Source: Ligula intestinalis (taxonomy: Eukaryota > Platyhelminthes > Cestoda > Diphyllobothriidea > Diphyllobothriidae). Taken from it: a DNA stretch of 64,000 nt. The stretch spans positions 76,697,527 through 76,761,526 of the forward strand of contig JAYGXS010000001.1 in the NCBI GenBank assembly GCA_036362985.1. The letters run 5' to 3'. Shown in pieces: positions 22,049 through 34,625 of this stretch (positions within the stretch are counted from its first letter, which is position 1; each line of letters begins with the position of its first letter). The notes beneath the pieces are model-generated. The model was not told the DNA's origin. It made no database searches and was given only the letters and a program-made list of their open reading frames with translations. The position numbers and the translations under genes were made by a program.

Positions 22049-23033
22049 AAACAGTAGATTCACTATCTCATGCAAAAGCTGCCGGAATTCTGAAAAAACA
22101 ATTTCGATTGGAACATATTAATTGCGGCTGGTTGAACTAGAAATGATCATACAGCCTAATCTCAACATATTTTAGACGCTTCAAGATGCCGGCTTTCAAA
22201 CGAGCTTCTTTGTGACCGCCAAGACAAAGCATGTACTGTAAAATTGACTTCTTAAATAGTATGCATTTTTGTCATTAATTTCGACTGCCTTTATAGATCC
22301 AAATATATTTTTTGGAAAGCATGCACGAAAAATTATTCCTTGCTCTCTTTTGGTAGCAAATTACGCCTTCTTTAAATTTTATACTTAAAGGAATGGTATC
22401 TTTCGGTTTTTAAAAGTTTCTATACTGCCGAATAATTTGAAACCTAGTGACCGCTATTCTGGAATTCAAGGTTTACAAACTGCGCACTGTGTACATCCTG
22501 TATAAGGAAAAGTACGTTTTCGCCTACAGCTTGACGAAGACCTCACATATTTCCCATAAAATGTTGAAATAGACATGGAGCATGCTCTATGCAGTAACAG
22601 CAGCATTAACAAATGACGGACACAGTATTCACTGAATGAACACCCGAAAATTGTTAAAGAGCTCATCATTAGAATTTTTTTTAAAACAGAAAGCTATTTT
22701 TAATTTACGTATAAAATTTAATTTGCTACCAAAACCGTACAAGGAATAATTTTTCGTTCATGTTTTCCAAAAAATATATTTGGATCTATAAAGGCAGTCG
22801 AAATTAATGACAAAAATGCATACTATTTAAGAAGTCAATTTTACAGTACATGCTTTGTCTTGGCGGTCACAAAGAAGCTCGTTTGAAAGCCGGCATCTTG
22901 AAGCGTCTAAAATATGTTGAGATTAGGCTGTATGATCATTTCTAGTTCAACCAGCCGCAATTAATATGTTCCAATCGAAATTGTTTTTTCAGAATTCCGG
23001 CAGCTATTGCATGAGATAGTGAATCTGCTGTAT
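22049..23033. mobile_element. Foldback element 1 (~340-bp inverted arms)
   Basis: Left arm about 22049-22393 and right arm about 22700-23033 are near-identical reverse complements. Matching landmarks: CACTATCTCATGCAA.AGCTG / CAGCT.TTGCATGAGATAGTG, ATGATCATACAGCCTAATCT, and ATGCATTTTTGTCATTAATT. Small indels occur only near the inner ends. The ~300-bp spacer (22394-22699) is unique and has no transposase. Arm sequence and overall size match the older element at 55.2-56.2 kb, so this is a family and not a chance palindrome. Confidence 0.9.
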
Positions 23034-25010
23034 GTTATCCTCTGTTAAGTGAAACATCATTTTATATTGGATCAAGCCTTCGAAGGTTTTTGAAACTGTT
23101 GGGATGCTTTATATTGACTGAAAGTCTTACAATGATGCTGCCCAGCAATGCTTAGGGATAGGCAATGCAAGGGGATTCCTTCCATGAAATGGGAACGATT
23201 TCACTTTCGAGAGCGAGATTAATTATCATACACAGGACAGAAAATAGACCTCATTGGCATCGGCTCTTGAACTACTGACGGGGACGCACTGTGCAGGGAC
23301 AAGTAGATTGACAAAAACGTCGAATGAATACCGTTACGTCGCAATTCGAGATCTGCACTAGTCCACCGGGATGTTCAGCAGCGGGCCGGTCGAAGTTTAA
23401 TAAAAATTTTGGACAGTGGATCAATTCGCAGGACAAAAGCGGCTAAAAACTTCACTTAAATGTTGAAGGGATTCACGTAGAATAGTTAATTCGCAAGACT
23501 TTTTTTCAGGCAGTTTATTTGTGCCGAATGCATAAAACCAATAGGGAAACATAAATTTTGAAAAGGTTCGGAATTGGAGAAAGAATAGCGAACAACACGT
23601 TCAACACATTCCCAACAAGAATGTTAATGTAAAAAAACCGTCGATTGAAATCAATATAGTAGTATGTTTATAGAAATCCTAGTAATAAGTCACCTCGAAT
23701 TGGAAAAGTATGTAAGCTATAATCGGAAACTTAGTGTCTGCTATGGGATTCTATAGAGCATCTTAAAGGGTACGATATTACGGCAGGCAATCCCTACAGC
23801 AAATTAAATTTGGTATGCTTGATCTTCAGGGGAGAAAATCGATAATTTTCTTACACATGCCGATATCTATAGGTTGCAGGAATGTGTCCAACTTTTTGTT
23901 GGCGGAACATGGAAACCAGTGGACCTCGGCAAGACCAAAGCCAAGCGTAAATCACTGATCTTCGGATGTTAAACTGGCCTCGACATGGATGACCAGTGAA
24001 AAACAAAGATCAAAACCCTCATTGTAGTTAGGTGAACGATTAAAATAGCAACCGAGTAAAGTTTACTGTTTTTTTAAAAAAACTCTAAGTCAGTCGCAAT
24101 ATTCTATCGCAAAGAAATATGGAAGGAAAGTGTTTGCTTAACATAGGTGTATCTTCCCCCACCACGAAGGATTTGGCGATCATTTTCAATGTAATTATAG
24201 CCTAGGAGTGAGGGTTCAAATGGCTACCCATTTTGCAGTTAAGTTAACATTATTTGGAGAGGAGACGAACATAAGATTCTGAAGCAAGGACATCGTATTA
24301 AGCAAGGATCTGAAATTTGCCCCCATTAAATGAGAATTCAAATTCCAAACCCTAAATCATGGGCCATATATCGCAGCCTCAACGATTACTAAGACGTTTA
24401 GTCACAAACCTTGGGCGATGGCACTCAGTTATTTTATTCTATTTTCAGTCAAATATACACTGAAGTATGAGTCCACACCTAACAACAAGGGAAGTGGAGA
24501 AGGCAGAAGTAAGCGATCAAGTGTATTTTTAAATTGGTAATGAAGTAGTCAAAATAATGAACACTCATACGTTTTCCAGTATTTTTTAATTCAATCAAAA
24601 TAATTACATAGTAGATGTGCCATCCCATGAAATATAAGCCTAAATTCTGCAATGTGTATCCAATTCAAAAATATTACTTGAGTAGGCTGGTTACACTAAG
24701 TCTCATGAAGCAACATTCCAAAATCTGTCCTTTGTATGAAGGGTCCGGGTCTTGGACGAGCTTTTTTACTACCGTCTGCAAAAATTGCAATCAGAAAATA
24801 AGGACAACTCAATATTAAGTATTTACTCTATTGAATTTTGGTGTCCTGATGCATTTAAATATATTTCGGAAAAACACACAATGATTGGCAAAAAAATGTG
24901 TTTTGGCTTGAAAAACTTTACTCACTATGGCATTTTTTCTATCATGAAATGTCTATTTATAAAGCAGTATCAGTATCAGTATCAGTATATTGAGGGTATG
25001 TAGGAAAAAT
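23034..25010. other. No recognisable gene; (TATCAG)n at 24965-24989
   Basis: Only short frames. The hexanucleotide run CAGTATCAGTATCAGTATCA is a simple microsatellite of about four units, not a CRISPR or structured array. Confidence 0.5.
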
Positions 25011-25019
25011 TCCTTTGAG

Positions 25020-25540
25020 TGCCCTATTTGTACATATGTGCAGTGGTAGCAAAAAATTTGTTGCTTAGACTGTTGGCGAGGCCAGTTGTCCTGAGTCATA
25101 GGATGAAAATAGGAGCAGACAGTGAAAAAACTCCTCAGGGATTTTTAGGAGAAAAACTGTCGCCCTTGTGGGGGGAATGCGTGGGATTTAGGAGAAAAGA
25201 GGGAGTTCCCACTGGGGGGGGGGCATTGCAAAGGTTCCCAGGATCATCACCGTGTAGAAGCCACGTCCTGATTCTTCCTTGCTGATTGCAGAGTCCGCCA
25301 CGGAACTGGAAAAACAGAGGCATCCGTCCAGATCGTCGACAGTCCGCTTTGAGTCGAACCAAGGGTGACCGTTTAGACCGGCAGGTCTGGCTGATAAGAT
25401 CGCCAGCGGGTAATCACGGTACGCAGATAGCCAAGTAGGGTAGACCGCGGAGACCTTCGCATGAGGCTATGCGTGGGAGGTCGTAATAAATAGCAAACGT
25501 GAATGGATATAAAAACCAATACTACTGAAAAATTGGAAGT
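25020..25540 (+). repeat. Retroelement 5'-module fragment
   Basis: Carries GCAGACAGTGAAAAAACTCC at about 25115, then AGGAGAAAAACTGTCGCCC and a G-rich GTGGGGGGAATGCG. The same order with changes occurs at 51028-51120, and the first part lies in the hairpin at 5524. The stretch 25200-25450 is GC-rich (CCACGTCCTGATTCTTCC, a G-run at 25217) with no stop-free frame longer than ~90 codons. It ends at the 3' tail of the neighbouring LINE. Confidence 0.55.
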
Positions 25541-25550
25541 AGTATTATTG

Positions 25551-25916
25551 TTATTGCAAATTGTCAGTTACGATCCATCGTGCACTGCTATATCGATCCA
25601 GTTTTCGCTTAAAACCCTCTAGTGATTCCGACATAACAACGTCCTGAGGAAGCGCATTCCACGCTCCGACCACCCTTTTTGAAAAGAAGTGTTTCCGAGC
25701 GTCCAGCCTGGCCCCTGTCACCTTTAATTTGAGGGAATGACCCCTCAGATTCGTGGTCGTTGCTAATTCGAAAAAATCCCCTGATATCAGACAGCAGTCT
25801 TGAAGACGTAATACGCGGAATGCTAGTATCAGGTCCCCCCGAAGCTGCCTGTAGCGCAAAGGGAAGAGGTTGAGATTCGACAGCCGTGTTTCATAAGGCT
25901 GCGAGCCCTGCCCCAT
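25551..25916 (-). mobile_element. CR1-like LINE, C-terminal end of the RT ORF
   Basis: A minus-strand frame of 121 codons with the typical end of CR1-clade ORF2: ETRLSNLNLFPLRYRQLRGD, LILAFRVLR, DFFELATTTNLRGHSLKL, RKHFFSKRVVGAWNALPQDV, ESLEGFKRKLD. It closes with a stop at 25551, and the next bases on that strand (CAATAACAATAATACTA) form the short AT-rich repeat tail usual for CR1 3' ends. Everything upstream of 25916 on that strand is missing, a normal 5' truncation of a LINE insertion. Confidence 0.85.
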
Positions 25917-27900
25917 AACAAGTTTGGTTGCGCATTATATGTTTGCAGTTATCAACGCTGTTTGCAAAGTATACAAAACACATTACATCCATTGCAAACT
26001 TTTATGAGCTCTGTATACCCTCTACTTAGAAACGCATATGGATGTACAATTTTCTTTGCATTTCACAGCTTGTAGTTTGGAGACCCTGAGTGCAAGCGTA
26101 ACAGTGGGTCGGATGCAAAAATGTTTTGAGGAATAAAAAGTTTGAGAAGAGGTAATATATCCCCAGAAGGGTATCAAATCGAACATTTTTGTGCATTTAT
26201 TAAATGGCATACATTTGGAGTTCTACGGAAAGCAGAAAATTAAGAGGAAAATCCTACTACATAAGTAGTCCTTTTTATGAAATATAGTTTTTGAGTACGA
26301 TTGGAAGGAAGCCGGCCTCATAAATTCAATCACTTTAGCGATTAAAACAGTTTAGTATTGTGCTTCATAATAATAAATGTTACAAACCTACTTAAGCGAG
26401 CTTCTAGAATCGCACATAAATTTCACCATTTTGGCTAAAACTTCACGAAATAGCACATCTTTTGTAAAGCGAGGTTGTATGTCGACCACCGAGAAACTTC
26501 GGGGTAGGTGCGGTCAGTCGAAGATGGAGAAACTAATTATGAGAGAGAAAATATGATAAGAAGTCATGCAATGACATCACCAAAACATTGGAACGATGAA
26601 GTTTATTCTGTCTGCCTGCTGAAGGCCTGAAAATGGTATTTCACCCATGTGGGTTAGAGGGTCGAATAACCTGTCTTCTTTGAATCCTCTGTGCTCTTAT
26701 GGGGACGATAAATTTCCAAACGAATGCGTTTTTTGCAAAAGGCAAAAAAATATGGCAGTATGTTTTAGGAATAGGAAGGTTGGACTTATAAAGAGTTCTA
26801 TTTCGGTGCATTCTAGGACGTCAAATGAATAACAAGGATACCCACCTAGTTGTCTGTCAAGCCCAAACAATTTAACGCAAATAAGCAGAACAGTGGTCTT
26901 AGCAAAAGCGGGTAGACAATAAATCAGACTATAGAGTTCGGCCTTGCATATGTGGAAGAATTTTGTGAATGCACAAAAAATTTTATGACCGAAGGGAAGT
27001 TAGAGACGCTTTCATGTACAGGCGGTAGAAACTTCCTTGTTCTCATGTTTTTGTGATGAATATCCCTTGCCCATTCCTTGTCCTTAACTTGAAAAAACCA
27101 CACTGTCCCCTTTTTTATCAGGCACTAGCATTTAACCCCACTGTAAACATGAGAATTAGAAGTTTTTATCATATGCCACCCAGAGATTTGAAGTTGACTC
27201 GCGGTTTTTGACACATGACTTACTCGGACGTATATTTTATCATCCAGCTCTTCATTATTGCGCGTATACGGCCAAAAATTAATTTGGCATGCAAAATGAA
27301 GATTCTGCTAGTGGATAGTATGCAGCGGAGACAGTTAGCATTATAGGGCCAACGTTCGGCAACGGTAAATCGAAAGACAGAAAACGTATGTGAATGGTTT
27401 ATAAAGTTGGGATTCAGTAACGTAAAACTGTAAATTGTCTCTTGCAGTTGACGAATAAAAAGCTCTACCCCGACATCCTGACGAAATTACCGAAAGCTTA
27501 CTCCATTAACATTTTATACAGGAGCTGGGCAGTCTGTACGCAATGGGGAGACCCCACATGCATGCAATGAAGGAAGGAAGGAAGGATAGTAAATCTGACT
27601 AATGGGTGCCAAACCGAATTTCAGATGAAGGAACGTTTCCCGGTGTGCCAAACATGCATAACCCTCCTTTTATCCGGACGTCTACGTGTTTTTAAATCCA
27701 CAGAGAAACATCCACAAGGAAGGAAGGGTAAACAAGTTAAAACTTCCTCAGCTAAGGACTAAGCATAGTTCCCTGCCGAAGAGGAGCTGCATTCATCAAC
27801 AAACCCTGAGTAAACTGTGGACTACAGTACAATTCCGCTCTGTCTTTGATCTCCGTGTTTCTATAAGTCACGTAGTAAGCCACTGAACCACTAGTAAGCA
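25917..27900. other. No recognisable gene; (AAGG)n at 27567-27585
   Basis: AT-rich, with 60-70-codon frames lacking motifs. One GAAGGAAGGAAGGAAGG microsatellite. No further repeat copies noticed by eye. Confidence 0.45.
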
Positions 27901-27954
27901 GTAATTCTACAGCACTGCGGATAACCCGAAGGGATACTGGCCAGGCAGTTTCTG

Positions 27955-28110
27955 GCTTATTTACCTTCATCAACCAACGATACTCCCAACGCTATAGGTT
28001 GAATCATTAGAACTAGAAACCAAGTCCGGCCAGTTTTTGCAGCAGCTAGTGCCACTGCTCTAACCACATGGGCTACATATTTTGCGTTTTGTCGGCTGGG
28101 ATCGGAAATA
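27955..28110 (-). repeat. tRNA-derived SINE head (probable)
   Basis: The minus strand reads TAGCCCATGTGGTTAGAGCA at about 28071-28055, an A-box-like tRNA head. It is followed by GTGGCACTAGCTGCTGC and, about 50 bp on, GTTCTAATGATTC in B-box position. The cloverleaf arms do not pair well enough for a working tRNA, so a SINE or tRNA fossil is likelier. Confidence 0.4.
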
Positions 28111-28249
28111 TGCAGTGCAACGGAGAGAAAGGATAGGGTGCAATAGATGGGTGACCGGCACTTAGCTGACGGAGGTTGTGCCCAGCAAATCAAGTTGGTA
28201 GAGATGAATGATGAATAAAGCAGTGGACTTCGTTTAGTTCCGTGATTTG

Positions 28250-30600
28250 TCAACATCTGGGCTTAAAGCACCACTGGCTGTTGACAGCAGAGGTGACCTA
28301 AGGGCAAGTTCAGTGTCCATCTACATTATTCTTGAAAGCATCTCGATTATGTTTACAGTTCGGTGGTTTCCTGCGGCATTAATCCAGTGCAGCTTTGCAT
28401 GCCTCGCTGTAGAAACGGTTAATCAACAACGTCCATCACAAAGAACAGGGATAGTCGGCAGACAAAGCTTTATCCTTCTGATCTACAATGCCAGAGTGTA
28501 CTTAAAAATAAAAATCCAAAAATGATGTCTATCGGGGGTGCTATGCTATATCCAGCCTATTTCTCATACTCCACAGAAATTGGCTGTGCTTGCTTTGAGC
28601 TCCTTGAGTGTTTTATTAAAGGACAGCTCTCTGTATGGCGGAAGTACCCTTTAAAAAAACCTTAAAAACATTCGCTAATTCCAGAGATCCCGACCAGTAC
28701 CACCAGCAGAATTTTCTCCCGTGACCTGAAATGTAACAGCAATTGTTGTCAAATGAGATCTATAATTCCCGCCAATTCATGTTTCTAGAAAGTATGCACT
28801 GCACGACGGCTGCACTGTAGTTTATCCCGGCAACAGCGCTGACGCATACAGGGAATTCTGAGAAGACACTTCAGGCCCAGGCGACTCTTCTGTTGAAACC
28901 TACCACAAAACGTGCTTTTCTAATAGGGCACAACCTACACTTCCTGTTCAGACATGAGGGCATATGACAGCATTGCAATCATATTTATTAATAAAGCACA
29001 ACCGACCACTCCCCTTCACTCGTGTACTTTCCGCACGTGGTAATACTTCTACGTTGCTCATCGGGGCACTAAGTGAACACTAACCTCAGACATGGAATTT
29101 GATATTAATACACATTACTTGTTTACAATCAGCTACATCATCTCATTCTCCGTTACTCTGTGCTGCAAAACTGAATCAAAAGTACCGTTAATGTGTTCAG
29201 TGACGTTTTCTTCCTTAAGTCTTGATCTCATAAGGTCGGGAGAGACGAAGAACAGTTCTCCTCCGCCACCATCCTAGGCTTTCTACGCCTTAATCTTCAT
29301 ATCAACCAGGTTTATTACACAATCAGCCTTGTATAAGAGTCACTTTAGTTTCCCACCTTGTCTAAGGTATTGGTTATTTGATGTAAATTTTTAAAATTAA
29401 ATTATACTTATGCCGTAGCAGATTTGAACCATGTAAGCCGGATCACAAAATCAAGCAAAATTAAAGGTTACGTTCGGCCTACCTGTTTCCGCCTGGCCCA
29501 GTACCAAATGTAAGTGAGTAATACTGAAGAAGCCATGTGGCACAATGCTAAATAAGGCAAAATCATTGGCGAAGTGAGGGCAAATTTTGAATGAATCCAG
29601 CCGTGTCTGAGTTTTTGTTTGTGATGGTGACAGCTGCTTTTCTATGATTATGGAGCAAGTTAAGTGGTGTGCAATTGGTGCGTTGCACTGCCCGAGGGAG
29701 TTGTCGCGTATGAAGGCGCCTGTAGTATTGACTGTTGGGTAGTTTATTCAATTGGCCCTTAGACGACCGCGACTATTTGGGTGTACGTGTGTGGGCACGG
29801 GTGTGTCAGGCAAAAGTCTCTGAATCAGCAAGTCGGAGACAGTTGCCTGTGAAGTTGCATGAGGTTGAGGCAGCGGGCATTGAACCAGGAAAGGGGACAG
29901 CACTGTGAAGTGTCCGCCACAATCTAGTCAGTCAACGACAGGTTACTGTTTCCATTCGCCAAAAGCGCCAACTACGCCAAAATCCCTTCGACGCAGAATA
30001 GAATTGCCATTTTATGTCTGCTAGTCAAAATACCATTTATATGAAAGGCCGAGTTTCTGACGGAACAAATATACATTTACCTAAATTTATGATCATAGGC
30101 AGGCACAAGTTTTATATTGGCTCGTCAAGAATGAAATATGTAGACAAAACAACGTTTTCTAAGGTTTTGTAAATACAAATCATCGTTTTATTCATCAAAA
30201 TGTGGACCCACATTGTCCATAGACTTTTGCAGTTTTCGAGGTAGTTTGCGCAATTCGGTGGTGCAAAATTGTCATTTTTCACGGGCCCCCAATTCATAAA
30301 CAAGTGCAACGATTTGCCCAATCCATATTCGGTGCTGAGATTTAATTTTGCCGAAACAAGTCGCCACTTGAGGAACGGACAGGCCACCGCGTCATCCTAC
30401 GCCAACACCGGAGGACCAGCTGGCCGAGCAATCATCCCGCCCAAGTCCACCACGCGTGATGAAAATTAAGCAGGTCAGAACCTGCATACTGTTCAACGAA
30501 CTACCGACACGCAAGAAGGCAATTACCATCAATTGTCGTTGTATGTTTGCAGTAATGACTGTATCCTATAAATTATGCAAACTCTTGTGCATACGCTACC
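28250..30600. other. No recognisable gene
   Basis: 29560-29900 is somewhat GC-richer on the minus strand (GACTTTTGCCTGACACACCC, AATAAACTACCCAAC) and may be a retroelement end. Otherwise only unsupported short frames. Confidence 0.4.
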
Positions 30601-30626
30601 CTATCTGCTACTGCTCTCTGACTATG

Positions 30627-30770
30627 TCTCTGATGACGAATCCGAGACGGATCTCAAAAAACTCAGGCAAATAAAAGTATCGTCCCAGCGATCGAGTCAT
30701 CTTCTTCTCAAGTTCTTCCTGGGACTCGCATGTTCGCTTGTAGTGGCGTAAAGTTCTGATAACGAAGCGC
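30627..30770 (+). repeat. Penelope-type tail motif
   Basis: GATGACGAATCCGAGACGGA, then CAGGCAAATAAAAGTATCG and CCCAGCGATCGAGTCATCTT, then CTCGCATGTTCGCTTGTA. The same order is found at 36190-36300 and, in parts, at five other places in the window. AATAAA inside it would serve as a poly(A) signal. Confidence 0.6.
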
Positions 30771-31744
30771 CAATCAAGTCTGGTAAGGTCTGTTTTCAGC
30801 GTTGTTGGGAGTAAATTGTCTTCTGATAAAGAAAACTCATCCAAAGTCTGGCAGAAGTGGTAGTTAGTGAGCATGGTAGACGATGGAGAACTTCCAACTC
30901 CAAACTGCTGTAGCATTACCATTTGTGCCATTTGTGAAGTCTGTGGCCTAGGGTTGTCGTAAAATAGAAGGTGAGTCGACCAGTTGACCAGCCTCGGTTT
31001 TTTCTTGTGCGAAGTTTTAGTCCAACTGGTTTTACTATCCTTCCGCTGTTATCTATGAGCTACCTTTTATTGCATCATGGTGGAGTACTCCTGTGCCAGA
31101 CAACCAGACATTCACTATTAACTTGTCTTGATGATTACTGCACTTTTGGCTGTGTTTTGGTGGCTGTTCCTCGTCCAACTGCAGTGCTGAACGTTTACCT
31201 TGATTATATTGGATCTACTTGGAATCAAAAATGCATAATTTTTGTGACGATAAAGCAATATTCGTGCAAGCTTCAATTTTTTTCGATACAGATAAGGTGT
31301 ACCGACAAAGACAGGAAAGACCAGCATGTCCATTTTTGTTTTCCATTTAGTTCCTGTGGAACCCACCTATTAAACGTTTTCTCTTTACCGACTTCAGCTA
31401 GTTGAACTAATATAGTATGCTAGTAAACACCAAGTATCAACGATAATTCCTGTGCCCTTCGACATGGATATCAGTCGGTGGTGACTTTCAGTTACTTTTT
31501 ATTCCCCTTTGATTTTGGCACAGTGCGTGGCTTGTTTTTGAGTTACCAGAACGAACTGTCTGCTATATACTTATATAAGGAGAATATACAGTTAATATTC
31601 CGGGCTGTCAGTGGTACTGTATGTCCATTTTAGGACATCTGTTTTATGCTTGTACGAATATCCAATTTTTCAGTCCTTGAACAAAATTAAGAAAAAATGA
31701 CTTTTTACCATACTGACAGCACAAATACTACTTAAATGCCTAGA

Positions 31745-31925
31745 AAATATCTCGACTTTATTCTGCCACTGTATGGCACAGTGGCTCATCGGTGGGCCTC
31801 CCTGTGAAAAAAATCAAAAGCTAAAAATTTGAAAACTAGAATATCTACCGCACACGCAGGGAATCCTGGGAGACCCACTGATGAGTCAAACCCCTCGCAG
31901 CTGTGGGGCGCAGCGGCAGAATCTC
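31745..31925. repeat. Inverted repeat, ~60-bp imperfect arms
   Basis: TTCTGCCACTG ... GGCTCATCGGTGGGCCTCCC (31755-31804) pairs with GGGAGACCCACTGATGAGTC ... CAGCGGCAGAA (31876-31922). The right arm has ~15 extra bases. A small foldback, not similar in sequence to the others. Confidence 0.6.
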
Positions 31926-31929
31926 GGCG

Positions 31930-33590
31930 AAACACATGCCTGAACTTCTAGTTAAAACCTTTTTTGTCAATATGGTGAAAATAAACGCATAACTCGTAAT
32001 ACTGACTTCCTTTTGACAGCTTGGGAATATAACGCGGTTATCTCGCAGTGGCTGATGGAAGTCAGCTCACATATTTACATACAATTTCGTCTACGCCTGT
32101 AGACCCGTGAATAAAATGAGCAAATCCCAGTTCAAAATTACTTTGTGAGGAAATTTAAGAGCAACAGTTTTCTTCAACCATTTTTAAAGCTCAGATGATT
32201 CAGAAATTGTAAATATACGTAATAACTTTCTAAAAAAACAAAGTCATGACAAAATCTAACACCAATATGAAATAAGAAGCTGTAAGTTTTGACCACTTAA
32301 TTGCTAAAACTGTCACACTGGACGATAAAAGATGTTGATCAAATTAACATCAACATTTTGCGGCTTCCCCTGGCATGACATCAGTTTTACTATTGATGCA
32401 AAACACTGAAAATACCTTTACCGCGGAAAATTAAAATTCTGGTTAATTTCCTTGAGCTCAATTTCTTAGGATGTTTACAGAATGCGTCTTTAAAAAAAGA
32501 GGATGCCTAAACCTGGTTACATTTCCCTCAAGAAAGGACCCACTCATTTGTGCATCTAAACTCCCTATCAATCAGTATCAGAAAGGATATTTGGAGTAAA
32601 TGACAAAAGCCCTTAAAATATCCATTACACCGGTACGGGAATGCATCAAGTGTAGCGAAATATGCAAAAATGGTTTCACGTCATTTGTGTTATGCAAAAC
32701 TGCATATACATAGAAAGGAAACATAAATGCTTGAAAAGGCGAGGCGTTTGCGGAACAGTAGCATACGCAACGTTCACTGCATATCCACTGTACCCTTAAG
32801 TTAAGTTTACTTATTGTTGCCTTTAGTTATGGGCTAAAATAGAAGCTTTGCACGATCTGTATTGTGCATTATTTATTGAACCTGAAAAAATTTATAAATC
32901 ATCCATGCCTTTGAAAATACTGTAAAAATTAACTGTTTTTTATTCATTTTAACTTCCCATAAATCGCGCATCACAATTGGTACTCAGTATCGAAAAATAG
33001 AAACTGTGTTGTTTTTGGGAAAAAAGACTTACCAAAAAAATTTCAGCTTCGCGGAATCTGAAAAATAAAAAACTTTTGTTATTCTGTTTGTTGATAATGG
33101 CCTTGTGCTATTATGACTACCGGCTAACATTAAAAAAGACAAAACTTGGTACTTATTTCGTTACTTATCGTTTAATTTTTTAATATTATTGATAAAAACG
33201 AAACCTATTTAAATTTGGTCATTGTGGTAACTAAATCTGGGGATGCTTCGTGGAAGACGTAACCATCATTACACCTTCCTATAATCTTCAAGAGCTGGTG
33301 ACTTCTGAGTGTCAGTTCACCTGTAAATAAAGAAGTTTAGCTGGAGTTCCTGCTATACACACTTTATACCACCACTCGCAGTTGAAGTCAACTGCATTTA
33401 CCAGATTTTCTTAAAATTCACTGCTTCTAAAAATTTGGTCACTATGTTAGTTTTAATTTTTTAAATTTACATTTGATTTGCGTTTACTAAGTTAAATTGC
33501 CAACTGCCACTTGAACTGATAAAGGAAAAATAGTTCATGAAACGTTTATGCACCAGAATGGATGCCAAAATTGCAAAGAGTCCAAGCTAA
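31930..33590. other. No recognisable gene
   Basis: AT-rich stretch with homopolymer A/T runs and no frame above ~60 codons in either strand. Confidence 0.5.
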
Positions 33591-33773
33591 ATGTAGCGAC
33601 ACGCTTAGGGGTGGCTCTGGCCGCGCCAGCCGGCTGCACTTTCTCCGACCTCCGATCATCTTGATTGGTTCATGACACCCGGCTTAGACTGGGGAGAAGG
33701 AGGATGAGGATGATGGAGTGCAGCGCAAGTCTCTTACCCATATAATCTAATTAATGCGCAAGTCGCCGTCCCT

Positions 33774-34625
33774 GTGCCTCCTTACTATGGGGTGGACGGC
33801 GGACCTCGTCCTAACCCGCGGTCGAATTATCCTGTAGCAGGAAACAATTTAATTAGACGTGCTTATCCGCAGGCGCGCAGATGGTTCCATTCAAAAGTCC
33901 ATCTATCGGAAAATCACGTGGAAAGACAACACATGCACTTTCTTAGTTTCGTTCCAATTCAGAGGAAACGAAACTTGGTGTTGTGCCTTTTCAATAGAGC
34001 CGCTAGAATCTGTTCTGCGGATATGATCGATGAGGAGAGGAGTTTTCTCAAGAATGTGCTGCTTGAAAACGGCCATCCTGAGAAATTCATTGATAATTAT
34101 CAAAACCGCAGAAAAGGCAAATCAGTGGCCAAAACGCTGGTGAGCATCTTCCTCCCTTTCAAGGGTGATAATGTCTCCAATGTGATAAAACGGAGGCTTC
34201 GAGGCACAATTGAAAGAACTTATCCCGTCGCAAAATTGTTGTACGTAAGCACAACAGTGACTATTCCTATTCGACCGACTAAAGACCCTATGCCTATGCA
34301 CGCCACTTCAAACTGTGTTTATGAGTTCACATGTAGTTGCAGATGCAAATCCATTGAGCGCACGCGAAGACAGTTGGCAACGTGGTCAGCTAAACACACG
34401 CCGAAGTGGTTGCTCAGGGCAGAACATAAAGTACTCAAGAGTTCAATCACAAAGCACTTGGTGGACACTGGCCATACAGTCGATCAAACGACTGCATTTA
34501 AAGTCGTTCTTCGGGCGACGACCGAGCGTCCCCTACGTTTTGCGGAGTCCGCTGCAATACGGAGAATAAAGCCAGAACTCTGTAAGCAGCTGGACCATGT
34601 GATCAGCCTCGCATTGCCGTGGTGA
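33774..34625 (+). mobile_element. Penelope-like element, C-terminal ORF with decayed GIY-YIG domain
   Basis: A 283-codon frame without stops; its first codon in this frame is GTG, so it is a piece of a longer ORF. Residues about 52-105 read HFLSFVPIQRKRNLVLCLFN, RAARICS, NGHPEKFIDN, the segment that follows the reverse transcriptase in Penelope-like retroelements. Residues about 145-185 (RGTIERTYPVAKLLYVSTT) and CVYEFTCSC at about 182 lead into the position of the GIY-YIG endonuclease. There the usual Y-I-G-x-T-x-R is read as KSIERTRRQL, so the catalytic motif is lost, followed by KHLVDTGHTVD and a C-terminal helix. The first ~45 residues look unrelated, possibly a fused repeat. A long C-run lies in the 3' flank near 34700. 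Confidence 0.8.

Noticed and set aside
24960..24992. Regular short repeats suggesting an array
   Set aside because: A simple hexanucleotide microsatellite of about four units without spacers; not a CRISPR.
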